A stretch of DNA of 64,000 nt from Anaerolineales bacterium (GTDB lineage Bacteria > Chloroflexota > Anaerolineae > Anaerolineales > UBA4823): NCBI GenBank assembly GCA_020060465.1, contig JAGVAD010000016.1, forward strand, positions 155,240-219,239. Reading direction: 5' to 3'. The stretch's first letter is position 1. Every line of letters starts with the position of its first letter. Positions 52,758 to 60,264 of the stretch are shown one piece after another. The notes under the pieces are model-generated. The model worked only from the letters and a program-made list of their open reading frames with translations, did no database searches and was not told the DNA's origin. The translations under genes were made by a program, and so were the position numbers.

Positions 52758-54677
52758 ATGTCTGTAATCAAAATCGGAGACCGTCTGGTTGGCGATGGAC
52801 AGCCCACTTATATCATCGCCGAGATCGGCGTGAACCATAACGGTTTCCTGGACCTGGCTTTGAAACTGATTGATGTGGCGGTGGACGCTGGCGCGGATGC
52901 AGTCAAGTTCCAGAAGCGTAAGCTGGATAAGTTATACGCGAAAAAGTACCTGGAGAACGCCAACGCCGGCGAGAAGACCTTGCGTTACTTGCTGCCCATC
53001 TTGCAGCAAGTGGAGTTAAGCGATGATGATTATTACCGCATCGTTGAGCATTGTCAGCAGCGCGGCATCACTTTCCTGGCCTCGGCTTTCGACGCTGAAA
53101 GCGCCGATTTTCTGGAAGGCCTGGGCGTGCCAGCTTATAAAGTGGCTTCCGCTGACCTGACCAACCTGCCGTTGCTGGATCATCTGGCGCAGAAGGGCAA
53201 ACCCTTGATCCTTTCAACTGGCATGTCGCACATGCACGAGGTGGAGCTGACGGTGGACTTCTTGAAGGAGCGCGGCGTGGAGTTCGCCCTGTTGCACTGC
53301 AACAGCACCTATCCGGCGGCGTTCGAGGACATCAATTTGCGCTTCATGGATCAATTGCGCCGCTTCGGCGTGCCGGTGGGCTATTCAGGTCACGAGCGCG
53401 GCATCGCTGTTTCCACGGTGGCGGCGTCTTTAGGCGCCAGCATCATCGAACGGCACTTGACCCTGGATCGTACCATGGACGGCCCCGACCACGCCGCCAG
53501 CCTGGAACCGCAAGGCTTCAAGAAAATGGTGCGCGATATTCGCCAGGTGGCGTTGGCGTTAGGCACTGGCGAGGAGAAATATATCTCCAGGGGTGAAATT
53601 CTGAATCGCGAGGTGTTGGGAAAAAGCCTGGTGGCGGCGCGGCGCATCCAGCCCGGCGAAGTGATCACAGCCAATATGGTGGCAGTGAAGGGGCCAGCTT
53701 TGGGCTTATCTCCGCAGAACTACACGCGCCTGGTGGGTCGTGTGGCTGAACGTGTGATCGAGGAGGATGAGCCTTTCCTGGAGCGCGACCTGGGCGTGAA
53801 GATCGAACTAGACACAGAAAGTGTCTTGCCAATGGATTATGGTTTTACGGTGCGCTTCCGCGACTTCAAAGAGATGCTGCCCTACAAACCGCGCATGTTG
53901 GAATTCCATTTCACCGATCAAGACCTGGATGAAACGTATTCCGGCGAGGATTTTAGCGCCGCATCGGCGCAGCCGCTGAAGCTGGTGGTTCATGCGCCGG
54001 AATTTTGGGATCGCACGTTGGTAGATTTGTGTTCTCAAGATGAACGCCAGCGCGTGGGTTCACGCGAACTGCTGCAAAAGACCATCCATCTCACCCGAAG
54101 CATGGCGCCTTACTTCGTCGGCATCCCGAAGGTGGTCATCCACCCGGGCGCCATGAGCCTGGATCATCCCATCAAGGATAAAGATGCTCTGTATAGAAAT
54201 TTGCAGCGCTCAGTCAATGAACTGGATTATGACGGCGTAGAGCTTCTGTTAGAGAATCTGCCGCCGCACCCCTGGTACTTTGGCGGTCAGTGGTTAACCA
54301 ACGCCTTTATGGATGCCTGCGAAATCCGCGACTTTATCACCTCCATGGGCTTGAAATTTTGCTACGACTCGTCCCACCATAAGCTGTACTGCAACTGGGC
54401 GCATGTGGATTTCTATGAACAATTGACCGTTTTGTTGCCGTATATCGGCCATTTGCACCTGTCGGACGGCGCTGGATTGGATGGCGAAGGCTTGCAGATC
54501 GGCGAAGGCGCCATTGACTGGGTGCATTTCTTCCGCGTGCTGGGCGAATATCATGGCACGATGATCCCTGAGATCTGGCGCGGTCACCAGCGTCAGGGCG
54601 AAGGTTTTCTCATCGCCATCCAGCGTTTATCTGAGGCGTATCACGCCAGTCGGCAGCCACTGGCAGGCAGCCGATAA
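52758..54677 (+). CDS. NeuB-type synthase fused to a xylose-isomerase-like TIM barrel
   Basis: 639 residues, nearly twice the normal NeuB length (about 340). Residues 1-265 are the NeuB barrel: 'YIIAEIGVNHNGFLDLALKL', 'ADAVKFQKRK', 'YKVASADLTNLPLLDHLA', 'KPLILSTGMSHMHEVEL', 'ALLHCNSTYPA' and 'VGYSGHERGIAVSTVAASLG'. Residues about 280-355 are the SAF domain ('RREQPGEVIT'-like stretch, here 'RRIQPGEVITANMVAV'). Residues about 365-635 are a second barrel of the AP-endonuclease-2/xylose-isomerase type: 'KVVIHPGAMSLDHPIKDKDA', 'GVELLLENLPPHPWYFGG', 'KFCYDSSHHKLYC', 'IGHLHLSDGAGLDGEGLQIG' and 'MIPEIWRGHQRQGEGF', with metal-type E, D-x-S-H, H-x-S-D and E residues. The fusion suggests isomerase and synthase act in sequence on the precursor sugar. 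GAGGAG precedes the ATG. Confidence 0.9.
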   Translation: MSVIKIGDRLVGDGQPTYIIAEIGVNHNGFLDLALKLIDVAVDAGADAVKFQKRKLDKLYAKKYLENANAGEKTLRYLLPILQQVELSDDDYYRIVEHCQQRGITFLASAFDAESADFLEGLGVPAYKVASADLTNLPLLDHLAQKGKPLILSTGMSHMHEVELTVDFLKERGVEFALLHCNSTYPAAFEDINLRFMDQLRRFGVPVGYSGHERGIAVSTVAASLGASIIERHLTLDRTMDGPDHAASLEPQGFKKMVRDIRQVALALGTGEEKYISRGEILNREVLGKSLVAARRIQPGEVITANMVAVKGPALGLSPQNYTRLVGRVAERVIEEDEPFLERDLGVKIELDTESVLPMDYGFTVRFRDFKEMLPYKPRMLEFHFTDQDLDETYSGEDFSAASAQPLKLVVHAPEFWDRTLVDLCSQDERQRVGSRELLQKTIHLTRSMAPYFVGIPKVVIHPGAMSLDHPIKDKDALYRNLQRSVNELDYDGVELLLENLPPHPWYFGGQWLTNAFMDACEIRDFITSMGLKFCYDSSHHKLYCNWAHVDFYEQLTVLLPYIGHLHLSDGAGLDGEGLQIGEGAIDWVHFFRVLGEYHGTMIPEIWRGHQRQGEGFLIAIQRLSEAYHASRQPLAGSR

Positions 54678-54743
54678 TTAGTCGCCGATGAGGGAGGGCG
54701 CGGCTTCGTTTTACAAACGAGCGATCTTTTCGAGAAATTACTC

Positions 54744-56432
54744 ATGCCTAAATCAAACCTGCTAACTCGGATCACAGGCTGGCAAAATCACCTACGGGTG
54801 ATCAACCTGGCGCGACAGGTAGCGGCGCATGTTCCAAAGACCTCTACGGCGCAGCCGGTGGTCTTCTTTAATGCCTCGACGCGCATCACCGGTCTTAGTC
54901 AAAACGCCGCTTTTGCATTGTTGACCAGTTGGGGGCTGCGACTGGCGGGTATCCCGGTTCGTCACTTTGTCTGCCAGTCGGGTATGAGCCATTGCGTGCT
55001 TGGCACCAGCCGCGATCATTACCAGAAAGCTCCGCCATGTGAAGCCTGCGTCCGTCAATCGCGGCGGTTGAACAACGCCGCGGATGTCTATTGGTTCTCT
55101 TATCACCCAGACGCCGAGCTGGAAGCAGCTTTGAGAGACCTTCCCCTGGACGCATTGAGCAATTTTGAGTTCAATACTGTTAAGGGCGCATTGGTAACGC
55201 CGGGACCATCCATTCCGCTTGGCAGGTTGGTGTTGCCTTCGCTTCGTTGGGCGCTGCGCAAACACAGCCTGCCGGATGACGAGGAGACGCGTTATCTGTT
55301 GCGCCAGTACATCCTCTCAGCCTACAATATCGCCCAGGAGTTTTCTGCTTTTCTGGATCAAACCAAACCCTCGGCAGCGGTGATTTTCAACGGCGTCATG
55401 TATCCAGAAGCCGTTGCCCGCTGGGTGGCGCAGTCGCGCGGTTTGCGGGTGATTACTTACGAGGTGGGTTTCCAGCGTTTCTCTGCCTTCTTTTGCGAGG
55501 GCGAAGCCACAGCTTACCCTATCTATATTCCAAAGGACTTTGAACTCAACCCAGAGCAAAACGCCCGTCTGGACGCTTATCTGGAAAAACGCTTTCAAGG
55601 TCAGTTCAGCATGGCAGGGATTCGCTTTTGGCCGGAAATGCGCGGCCTGGATGCGGCTTTTCTGCGTCAGGCGGAAAACTTCCGGCAGATCGTCCCGGTT
55701 TTTACCAATGTAGTATACGATACCAGCCAGGTGCACGCCAATACGATCTTTCCGCACATGTTCGCCTGGCTGGACGTAGTGTTGGAAATCATCCGTTCGC
55801 ATCCAGAGACGTTATTTGTCATCCGCGCTCACCCAGATGAGATGCGCCCTGGAACCGCCAAACAAAGCCGGGAAAGCGTGCGCCAGTGGGTTGCCCAGCG
55901 CGAAGTGTTGAAGCTGCCTAATGTAGTCTTTATCGATTCGCAGGAATATCTCAGCTCATACGAACTGATCCAGCGGGCGAAGTTTGTCATTGTGTATAAC
56001 TCTTCCATTGGATTGGAAGCGTCTGTGATGGGCGCGGCGGTGTTGTGCGGCGGCAAAGCGCGCTACACCCAGTATCCAATTGTATTTTTCCCGGAATCCT
56101 CGCAGGCGTTCCGTGAGACAGCAGAGACTTTTCTGACCGCCGAAGAGATCAAAGTCCCGGCCGAATTTCAGCGCAACGCCAGGCGTTTCCTGTATTACCA
56201 GCTCTTCCGCGCCTCTCTGAGCTTCGAGGACTTTTTGGAAGACGGCTACCGCAAGGGTTATGTACAGCTCTTGCCGTTTTCCTGGCAAGCGCTGCTGCCG
56301 GAAAATTCGCCCACCATGCGCGTTTTGATAGATGGGATCGCCAACGGCAGCTTCGACCGGCAAAGCCGGTTGCGCAGCAAGGAAGGCGAGCCAATCGAAC
56401 GCCAGCCGTTCATGCTAGAGGAAAATCTGTGA
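54744..56432 (+). CDS. Capsule-synthesis-like GT-B glycosyltransferase with Cys motif
   Basis: 562 residues. The N-terminal half carries 'HFVCQSGMSHCVLGTSRDHY' and 'PPCEACVRQSRRL', four Cys and two His that could bind a metal. The C-terminal half resembles the Capsule_synth clan: 'VPVFTNVVYDTSQVHAN', 'TLFVIRAHPDEMRPGTAKQS', 'VVFIDSQEYLSSYELIQRAK' and 'VIVYNSSIGLEASVMGAAVL', where 'R-x-H-P' and 'S-S-I-G-L-E' match the donor site. It is a distant relative of the protein at 36242. Placed right after NeuA/NeuB-type genes, it may use a CMP-nonulosonate donor, but that is inference. Overlaps the next gene by 4 bp (GTGA). Confidence 0.75.
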   Translation: MPKSNLLTRITGWQNHLRVINLARQVAAHVPKTSTAQPVVFFNASTRITGLSQNAAFALLTSWGLRLAGIPVRHFVCQSGMSHCVLGTSRDHYQKAPPCEACVRQSRRLNNAADVYWFSYHPDAELEAALRDLPLDALSNFEFNTVKGALVTPGPSIPLGRLVLPSLRWALRKHSLPDDEETRYLLRQYILSAYNIAQEFSAFLDQTKPSAAVIFNGVMYPEAVARWVAQSRGLRVITYEVGFQRFSAFFCEGEATAYPIYIPKDFELNPEQNARLDAYLEKRFQGQFSMAGIRFWPEMRGLDAAFLRQAENFRQIVPVFTNVVYDTSQVHANTIFPHMFAWLDVVLEIIRSHPETLFVIRAHPDEMRPGTAKQSRESVRQWVAQREVLKLPNVVFIDSQEYLSSYELIQRAKFVIVYNSSIGLEASVMGAAVLCGGKARYTQYPIVFFPESSQAFRETAETFLTAEEIKVPAEFQRNARRFLYYQLFRASLSFEDFLEDGYRKGYVQLLPFSWQALLPENSPTMRVLIDGIANGSFDRQSRLRSKEGEPIERQPFMLEENL

Positions 56433-57343
56433 GCCGGGAAGCTTTGGGCGAAAGTATCGAAATTCTGCCGGTTGACTTGCTGGATGAGCAGCGACCTGTT
56501 GTTGAGAGCTTGAAGCGTCTGGCGGCGACTTTGCGCCTGGAATTCGGCTGGCATTACTTACTTGATCTTAGCTGGATCCTCAGCCGATTGGGTGTGGTGG
56601 ATGGCAAGAGAATTATGGATGCCGGGGCAGGCACAGGCGTTTTGCAATGGTATCTGGCTGCACAGGGCGCGTGGGTGATCAGCGTGGATCGCATGAGTCG
56701 GGCAGCCTTGCCGCTTCGTTTCCGCCGCAGGTTTCACGTGCGGGGCTTGCGTCCATCTGATCTGTCGCCTGCCTGGTCGGCTTATTTCCAGGGGTTTCGC
56801 CGCCCTGTGCGCGGCGCAGGGTTGCGTCGTTGGGCTACGCGCGGCTACAACCAGACGCTTGAACTGGCTGAATGGCTGCTGAAGCCGCCGGTCAAGGGCA
56901 GCGTGGTGATTTATAATCAGGACCTGGCTAACCTGGCAGAGATCGCCGATGATTCGCTGGACGCGGTGGTTTCTGTTTCCGCGTTGGAACATAACACACC
57001 GCAAGGCTTAGGGGTGGTCGTCAAAGAATTGATGCGCGTGCTCAAACCGGGCGGCGTTTTGTTAGCCACGCTGACCGCCGGCCGCGATCAAGACTGGTGG
57101 CACGAGGCTTCGAGCGGTTGGTGCTATACGGATAACACCTTGCGCCAGATTTTTGATCTGCCCGCCAGCGTCTCCTCCAATTATGATCGCTACGATGAAC
57201 TTTTCGAGAAGCTGCGCAACTGCGCCGAACTGCGCGACAACCTGGCGAACTTTTATTTTCACGACGACCGCAAGGGAATGCCTGGCGGGGTGTGGAACCC
57301 ACAATATCAACCCGTTGGGGTGTGCAAAATCAAATCGGTTTAA
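56429..57343 (+). CDS. SAM-dependent methyltransferase (class I)
   Basis: 304 residues, GTG start. 'KRIMDAGAGTGVLQWYLAAQ' is motif I, 'GAWVISVDRMSRAALPLRFR' motif II, 'SLDAVVSVSALEHNTPQGLG' and 'VVVKELMRVLKPGGVLLATL' motifs IV-VI. A 100-residue insert lies between motif II and IV ('PAWSAYFQGFRRPVRGAGLR'), so the acceptor is probably bulky. It may methylate a sugar or the end of the glycan. The acyl carrier protein gene starts 13 bp after its stop. Confidence 0.85.
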   Translation: MSREALGESIEILPVDLLDEQRPVVESLKRLAATLRLEFGWHYLLDLSWILSRLGVVDGKRIMDAGAGTGVLQWYLAAQGAWVISVDRMSRAALPLRFRRRFHVRGLRPSDLSPAWSAYFQGFRRPVRGAGLRRWATRGYNQTLELAEWLLKPPVKGSVVIYNQDLANLAEIADDSLDAVVSVSALEHNTPQGLGVVVKELMRVLKPGGVLLATLTAGRDQDWWHEASSGWCYTDNTLRQIFDLPASVSSNYDRYDELFEKLRNCAELRDNLANFYFHDDRKGMPGGVWNPQYQPVGVCKIKSV

Positions 57344-57356
57344 GGAGCATGGGAAG

Positions 57357-57608
57357 ATGAGCCACGAAACGACATTGGCTGCGCGCGTCCAAAGTCTGGT
57401 CGCCGAGGCCATTCAGGCTCCGGTGGAGTTGGTGACGCCAGAACTGGCCTTTGGCGACCTGCCGCAATGGGATTCTCTCGGTCACATGGAAGTGATGCTG
57501 CGCCTGGAAGAGCAGTTTGGGGTGGAGATTGACACCGATGTGATCGCTCGGCTGGTGAGTGTGCCGGAGATCTGCAAATATCTGGAGGAAAACGCTCATG
57601 TCCAATGA
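57357..57608 (+). CDS. Acyl carrier protein
   Basis: 83 residues, typical ACP length. 'LPQWDSLGHMEVMLRLEEQF' contains the phosphopantetheine Ser40 (D-S-L-G), followed by 'GVEIDTDVIARLVSVPEICK', helix III and IV of an ACP. AAGGAG lies upstream. Its last 11 bp overlap the start of the class-II synthetase-like ligase gene, so the two proteins are made together, and this ACP is presumably the substrate of that ligase. It is not with fatty-acid genes, so it is a dedicated carrier for the glycan pathway. Confidence 0.9.
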   Translation: MSHETTLAARVQSLVAEAIQAPVELVTPELAFGDLPQWDSLGHMEVMLRLEEQFGVEIDTDVIARLVSVPEICKYLEENAHVQ

Positions 57609-58869
57609 TCGGCGCGAAGCCAATCAGCCAATTGTGAGGTTGGAATTCCAGCCTGCGACGCCGATCCCTGAATACCTGACCGGCGAGGTGCAATCCAAGC
57701 TGGCCTATGTGGACGAGTGGATCGTAGGCGCAGAAGTCGCCCCGGATCGTATTACGCTGCAAGTTGCCCTGCCGGCGGTTGCCCGCGTGGTAGATATGAT
57801 CCTGGATGAGCCGGCGGCGCTGACCAACGACCGCCGCGCCGAGTTAGAGGAAAAGGTGCAACGGGTGGTGCTTTCGATGGCAAAAGGCGCCATCAAGCCC
57901 AAAATCCAGGTGTTGGAAGATTATCTGGATCGGCCAGTTGCATACGAAAAAGACCCGTTGCCAGAACTGATTGCCCGCGGTGAGGTGAGCCAGGAAGCGA
58001 ATGGCATTTTCGCTTTGGGCCCATTGGTTGCCCGTCTTATTGGCTATTTTGAACAGCAATTTCTCAAGCTGGCCGATTCGTTTGGCGCGCAGCCCTATCG
58101 CTTTCCGACCCTCATCCCGGCGCGCTATATGGAGCGCGTCAATTACTTCCGCGCTTTTCCGCACTCGTTAACCTTTGTCACCCACCTGCGGGAAGATTTG
58201 GAAGTAATTGACGAGTTCTCTCAGCACGCCGCCTGCGACGACCACGGCCTGACCACTTCGCCAGAAGCCTTTGCGCGCATCCAGGCGCTGCTCTCGCCGG
58301 CGGTGTGTTATCACCTATATTTTGCCCTGGCGGATCGGGTTTTGCAGGAAGGTCATGCAACTGCTACCGCGGTGGGCAATTGCTTTCGTTACGAGGCGAT
58401 TAACCTGGCCTCGCTGGAGCGCATGTGGAATTTCACCATGCGCGAGGTGATCTTTGTCGGCCCTAAGGATTTTGTGCTGGAAAACCGCGAAACCGCGCGC
58501 CAGCGGATGAGAGAGGTCTTTGAAAGCCTGGGGCTGGCTTATCGAGTGGAAAGCGCCACCGACCCGTTTTTCATCGGCGAGTTTCGCAAACAGGCTGCTT
58601 TTCAGAGCGCCTTCCAGCTCAAGTACGAAATCCGCGCCCGCTTGCCTTACAAAGATTCCACTCTGGCGGTCGGCTCGTATAACTACCATCAGGATTTCTT
58701 TGGTCGCAGCCTGAACATTGCCCTGCCGGATGGCTCGCCAGCGCACACCGGGTGTGTGGCTTTTGGCCTGGAGCGCATGGCTCTGGCTTTCCTCAGTCAA
58801 TTTGGGTTGGAACCAGACTCCTGGCCTAAGGAAGTGCGGCGCAGCCTCTACGGCTTGCCCGCCGCTTGA
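57598..58869 (+). CDS. Amino acid:[carrier protein] ligase (class II aminoacyl-tRNA synthetase-like)
   Basis: 423 residues from the ATG at 57598. The core is a class-II synthetase fold related to atypical (archaeal-type) seryl-tRNA synthetases but without the tRNA-binding domain. 'SPAVCYHLYFALADRVLQ', 'GNCFRYEAINLASLERMWNF' with 'TMREVIFVG' (motif 2, Arg264/Glu266) and 'HTGCVAFGLERMALAFL' (motif 3) match the family of amino acid:[carrier protein] ligases such as Bll0957 of Bradyrhizobium. Cys237, Glu266 and Cys386 are the likely zinc ligands that hold the amino group of the amino acid. These enzymes load Gly or Ala onto the phosphopantetheine arm of a small carrier; the carrier gene overlaps it by 11 bp. 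An N-terminal extension of about 120 residues is unusual in length. Confidence 0.85.
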   Translation: MSNDRREANQPIVRLEFQPATPIPEYLTGEVQSKLAYVDEWIVGAEVAPDRITLQVALPAVARVVDMILDEPAALTNDRRAELEEKVQRVVLSMAKGAIKPKIQVLEDYLDRPVAYEKDPLPELIARGEVSQEANGIFALGPLVARLIGYFEQQFLKLADSFGAQPYRFPTLIPARYMERVNYFRAFPHSLTFVTHLREDLEVIDEFSQHAACDDHGLTTSPEAFARIQALLSPAVCYHLYFALADRVLQEGHATATAVGNCFRYEAINLASLERMWNFTMREVIFVGPKDFVLENRETARQRMREVFESLGLAYRVESATDPFFIGEFRKQAAFQSAFQLKYEIRARLPYKDSTLAVGSYNYHQDFFGRSLNIALPDGSPAHTGCVAFGLERMALAFLSQFGLEPDSWPKEVRRSLYGLPAA

Positions 58870-58903
58870 TGATTTTCCTGTTTTCTTTCACTATGAGGCG
58901 GCT

Positions 58904-59410
58904 ATGAGCGAATCACCTGCTGCATTGGCAGTAACCTATCGCGAGGCGACCGAGGCGGATTTCCCCGCCGTCGCCGCTTTATACGAAAAGCTGGATGCCC
59001 TGCTGCGCCAGCACACCTACAGCTTCCCTGTGGTGGAAAATGTCGGCCAGTTGTGGCTGGACATGTTTCGCCGCACGTTGGGCCGCTTCAGCGTGCTATA
59101 TGTGGCTGAATATGACGGCGAAATCGTGGGATTTATCGTCGCCCGCCTCAAACGCGTGCCAGAGTATTTGGGCGGCGTGATGGTCGGTGAGCTGAAGGAT
59201 ATGTGGGTGGAGCCAAAAGTGCGCCGTTTGGGGATCGGTGAGAAATTGCTGCGACTGGCGATTGAATGGTGCCGCGCCCAGAAGGTTTATTCGTGCGAGG
59301 CCCAAATCCTGCTCGGCAACGAGCCAATCATCCGCCTGGTGGAATCGCTGGGGATGAAGAAAGAGCTTTATCAATTACGGTTGAGCTGGGAAGATTACAA
59401 CGAAGGATGA
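58904..59410 (+). CDS. GNAT-family N-acyltransferase
   Basis: 168 residues from the ATG at 58904 (GAGG upstream). 'VTYREATEADFPAVAALYEK' is strand 1-helix 1, 'VLYVAEYDGEIVGFIVARLK' strands 2-4, and 'VGELKDMWVEPKVRRLGIGE', 'KLLRLAIEWCRAQK' motif A (here R-R-L-G-I-G for the acyl-CoA pyrophosphate). 'ILLGNEPIIRLVESLGMKKE' ends the fold. It could acylate an amino sugar using acetyl-CoA, or take the aminoacyl group from the carrier protein encoded just upstream. Either role fits the neighbours. Confidence 0.85.
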   Translation: MSESPAALAVTYREATEADFPAVAALYEKLDALLRQHTYSFPVVENVGQLWLDMFRRTLGRFSVLYVAEYDGEIVGFIVARLKRVPEYLGGVMVGELKDMWVEPKVRRLGIGEKLLRLAIEWCRAQKVYSCEAQILLGNEPIIRLVESLGMKKELYQLRLSWEDYNEG

Positions 59411-59440
59411 GCTGTCGCAGAGAAGGGCGAGGCGCGCTTA

Positions 59441-60259
59441 TTGGATCATAGAGCGCCGATTATACCTGCAATGAAAGAAGTCACCCGAGATCAAGTTATC
59501 TCCTGCCTGCAAGCGCTGGGCGTGGGCACCGGGGATGGTTTGTTGACGCATTCCGCAGTGCAGTTCCTGGGGCGGCCGCGCGGCGGCGTGGGCATGTATC
59601 TGGAGGCAATTTTGTCTGTGATAGGTTCAGCGGGAACGCTGGTCGTGCCTACCTTCAACTTTGCCTTTGCACGCGGCGAGCGCTACGACCCTACCAGTAC
59701 ACCTTCGGCAGGCATGGGCGCTTTCTCGGAATATGTGCGCCAACATCCACAGGCGCGACGCACCCCTCATCCAATGCAATCGGTGGCGGTCATTGGCTAT
59801 TACGCTGAAGACCTTGTCCGTCGCGATACTCTTTCTGCTTTCGATCCGGGGTCGGCGTTTGAGCGCATGTTAGAGCTGGATTTTAAGCTTTTATTGCTAG
59901 GGGCGGATGCGCGGGCGATCTCAATGTTCCATTATTGCGAGCAACGCGCCTCCGTACCCTATCGCTACTGGAAAGAATTTAGCGGCGAAGTACGCACGCC
60001 GCTGGGCTGGCAGAAGCGCACCTACCGTATGTTTGTGCGCGATCTGGATTTAAACCCCCAACTCACCCTCGATCCGGTGGTCGCCGAAATGCAGGCGCGC
60101 GGCGAATGGCGCAGCGTGTCGCTGAATTATGGGCAGGTCTCGGTTTGCAAGCTGAAAGATTTTGTCGCCGCCGCCGATCGTTTCCTGGCTGCAGACCCGT
60201 GGTCGCTGGTGTTGAATCGGCCACAGAACGAATCACAGAATGTCTCATCGAGCGATTGA
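59441..60259 (+). CDS. AAC(3)-fold N-acyltransferase
   Basis: 272 residues with a TTG start at 59441, chosen because GAGG lies 8 bases upstream; an ATG at 59471 lacks any such site. 'ALGVGTGDGLLTHSAVQFLG' (residues 31-50), 'GTLVVPTFNFAFARGERYDP', 'MGAFSEYVRQHPQARRTPHP' and 'MQSVAVIGYYAE' are the antibiotic_NAT blocks, with the catalytic His in 'RTPHPMQS'. Family members acylate amino groups of aminoglycosides or of sugars in polysaccharide loci. In this locus it is more likely a glycan N-acyltransferase than a resistance gene, and might use the loaded carrier protein as donor. Confidence 0.82.
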   Translation: MDHRAPIIPAMKEVTRDQVISCLQALGVGTGDGLLTHSAVQFLGRPRGGVGMYLEAILSVIGSAGTLVVPTFNFAFARGERYDPTSTPSAGMGAFSEYVRQHPQARRTPHPMQSVAVIGYYAEDLVRRDTLSAFDPGSAFERMLELDFKLLLLGADARAISMFHYCEQRASVPYRYWKEFSGEVRTPLGWQKRTYRMFVRDLDLNPQLTLDPVVAEMQARGEWRSVSLNYGQVSVCKLKDFVAAADRFLAADPWSLVLNRPQNESQNVSSSD

Positions 60260-60264
60260 CGCCT

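Noticed and set aside
59441-60259. Aminoglycoside resistance gene
   Set aside because: The AAC(3) fold is clear, but the gene is embedded in a glycan operon beside an ACP/ligase pair; a sugar N-acyltransferase is more likely than drug resistance.
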